DNA of 15,534 nucleotides. Source: Acidobacteria bacterium UBA823. GTDB lineage: Bacteria; Acidobacteriota; Vicinamibacteria; Vicinamibacterales; UBA823. The notes below the pieces were generated by a model. The model ran no database searches, was not told the DNA's origin, and worked only from the letters and a program-made list of their open reading frames with translations. Of the stretch, positions 15,095 to 15,534 are shown in pieces (position 1 is the first letter of the stretch; the number at the start of each line of letters is the position of its first letter). The stretch spans positions 5,620 through 21,153 of the forward strand of contig DBHR01000067.1 of assembly GCA_002296225.1 (NCBI GenBank), read 5' to 3'. Position numbers and translations under genes: made by a program.

Positions 15095-15534
15095 ATGGCT
15101 GTACTAACACTAGCGAATCAGCTAACGCTGTTGCGGATGCTCTTGATTCCGGCATTCGTGATTCTTACGATTTATCAGTACTTGGGTTGGGCGCTTTCGA
15201 CGTTTGTCCTTGCTGGCGTGACGGATATGCTGGATGGTGTCATTGCCCGCTGGTCAAACAAAAGGACTAACGTGGGTGCGTGGCTCGATCCGGCCGCCGA
15301 CAAGCTCCTTCTACTGACTGCGTTCATCGTTCTAACACTGCCAGATCTCGATCTGACAAATCGCTTACCGATATGGCTGACGGTGGTCGTCATTAGCCGG
15401 GATGTGATAATTGTCCTGACCGTAGCAATCGTGAATTTGGCGATCGGACCGCGAACCTTTCAACCGTCAATCTATGGGAAGCTGGCTACGGCGATTTACG
15501 TCGTGACGAGTGTCGTAACGATGAGTTTCAACTA
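15095..15534 (+). CDS. pgsA: CDP-alcohol phosphatidyltransferase, probably PgsA (5' part; window ends)
   Basis: The frame runs open for 146 codons to the end of the window, so the C-terminus is missing. It begins with the NQLTLLRMLLIPAFV segment typical of phosphatidylglycerophosphate synthases. It then carries the complete family signature DG(x2)AR(x8)G(x3)D(x3)D, read as DGVIAR...G...D...D at about residues 48-71, whose Asp residues bind the metal and CDP-diacylglycerol. Several hydrophobic membrane segments surround it, which fits an integral inner-membrane enzyme. PgsA joins CDP-diacylglycerol to glycerol 3-phosphate on the way to phosphatidylglycerol. The related cardiolipin or phosphatidylinositol-type synthases share the signature, so the exact product is less certain than the family. 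The Shine-Dalgarno sequence before ATG 15095 is poor (GGAA). Confidence 0.87.
   Translation, partial: MAVLTLANQLTLLRMLLIPAFVILTIYQYLGWALSTFVLAGVTDMLDGVIARWSNKRTNVGAWLDPAADKLLLLTAFIVLTLPDLDLTNRLPIWLTVVVISRDVIIVLTVAIVNLAIGPRTFQPSIYGKLATAIYVVTSVVTMSFN

Noticed and set aside
1..15534. Mobile elements, CRISPR arrays, prophage or rRNA/tRNA genes
   Set aside because: No transposase or integrase motifs, direct-repeat arrays or RNA-gene signatures were seen on either strand by reading. A covariance-model scan was not possible here.

Overview
The window reads as a gene-dense chromosomal segment of a Gram-negative, free-living bacterium with moderately high GC. It has short intergenic gaps and housekeeping genes only: no transposases, phage genes, CRISPR arrays, rRNA or tRNA were seen. 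The combination of a bactofilin, a TPR/S-layer-homology lipoprotein, a class II fructose bisphosphatase, a short MnmA with a CC motif, and HflX next to PgsA would fit an Acidobacteriota-like genome. That assignment is inference from gene content, not from a marker gene.

Layout, left to right. (1) Glycogen synthase, thioredoxin and thioredoxin reductase run on the plus strand (64-2978). (2) Converging on them, only 3 bp away, is a minus-strand operon of cysteine desulfurase and MnmA (5263-2982). The two genes share one base (TAATG) and together form a sulfur relay to tRNA wobble uridine. (3) A 267-bp divergent promoter region (5264-5530) separates this operon from a plus-strand bactofilin (5537-6094). 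(4) After 291 bp of apparently non-coding DNA comes a 274-aa protein that joins a ParB-type ParA-contact peptide to a degenerate class I methyltransferase domain (6386-7210), followed by a SAM hydroxide adenosyltransferase homologue (7271-8062). (5) An inverted repeat closes that block. An acyl-CoA dehydrogenase, a GlpX-type fructose-1,6-bisphosphatase and an MFS exporter follow (8183-11685). (6) The last block carries a TsaC/Sua5 tRNA-modification enzyme, the GTPase HflX, a TPR-SLH lipoprotein and the 5' part of a CDP-alcohol phosphatidyltransferase, probably PgsA, cut by the window end (11854-15534).

The most unusual item is the ParB-N-terminus/methyltransferase fusion beside a bactofilin. 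It has the architecture expected of a protein positioned by a ParA-type ATPase and/or a bactofilin scaffold, yet it carries no ParB CTPase or DNA-binding domain. Its downstream neighbour, a SAM-hydrolysing family member, has a Glu where the catalytic-triad His is expected. Together these three genes are the best candidate here for an undescribed system. The rest is orthodox metabolism and translation maintenance.
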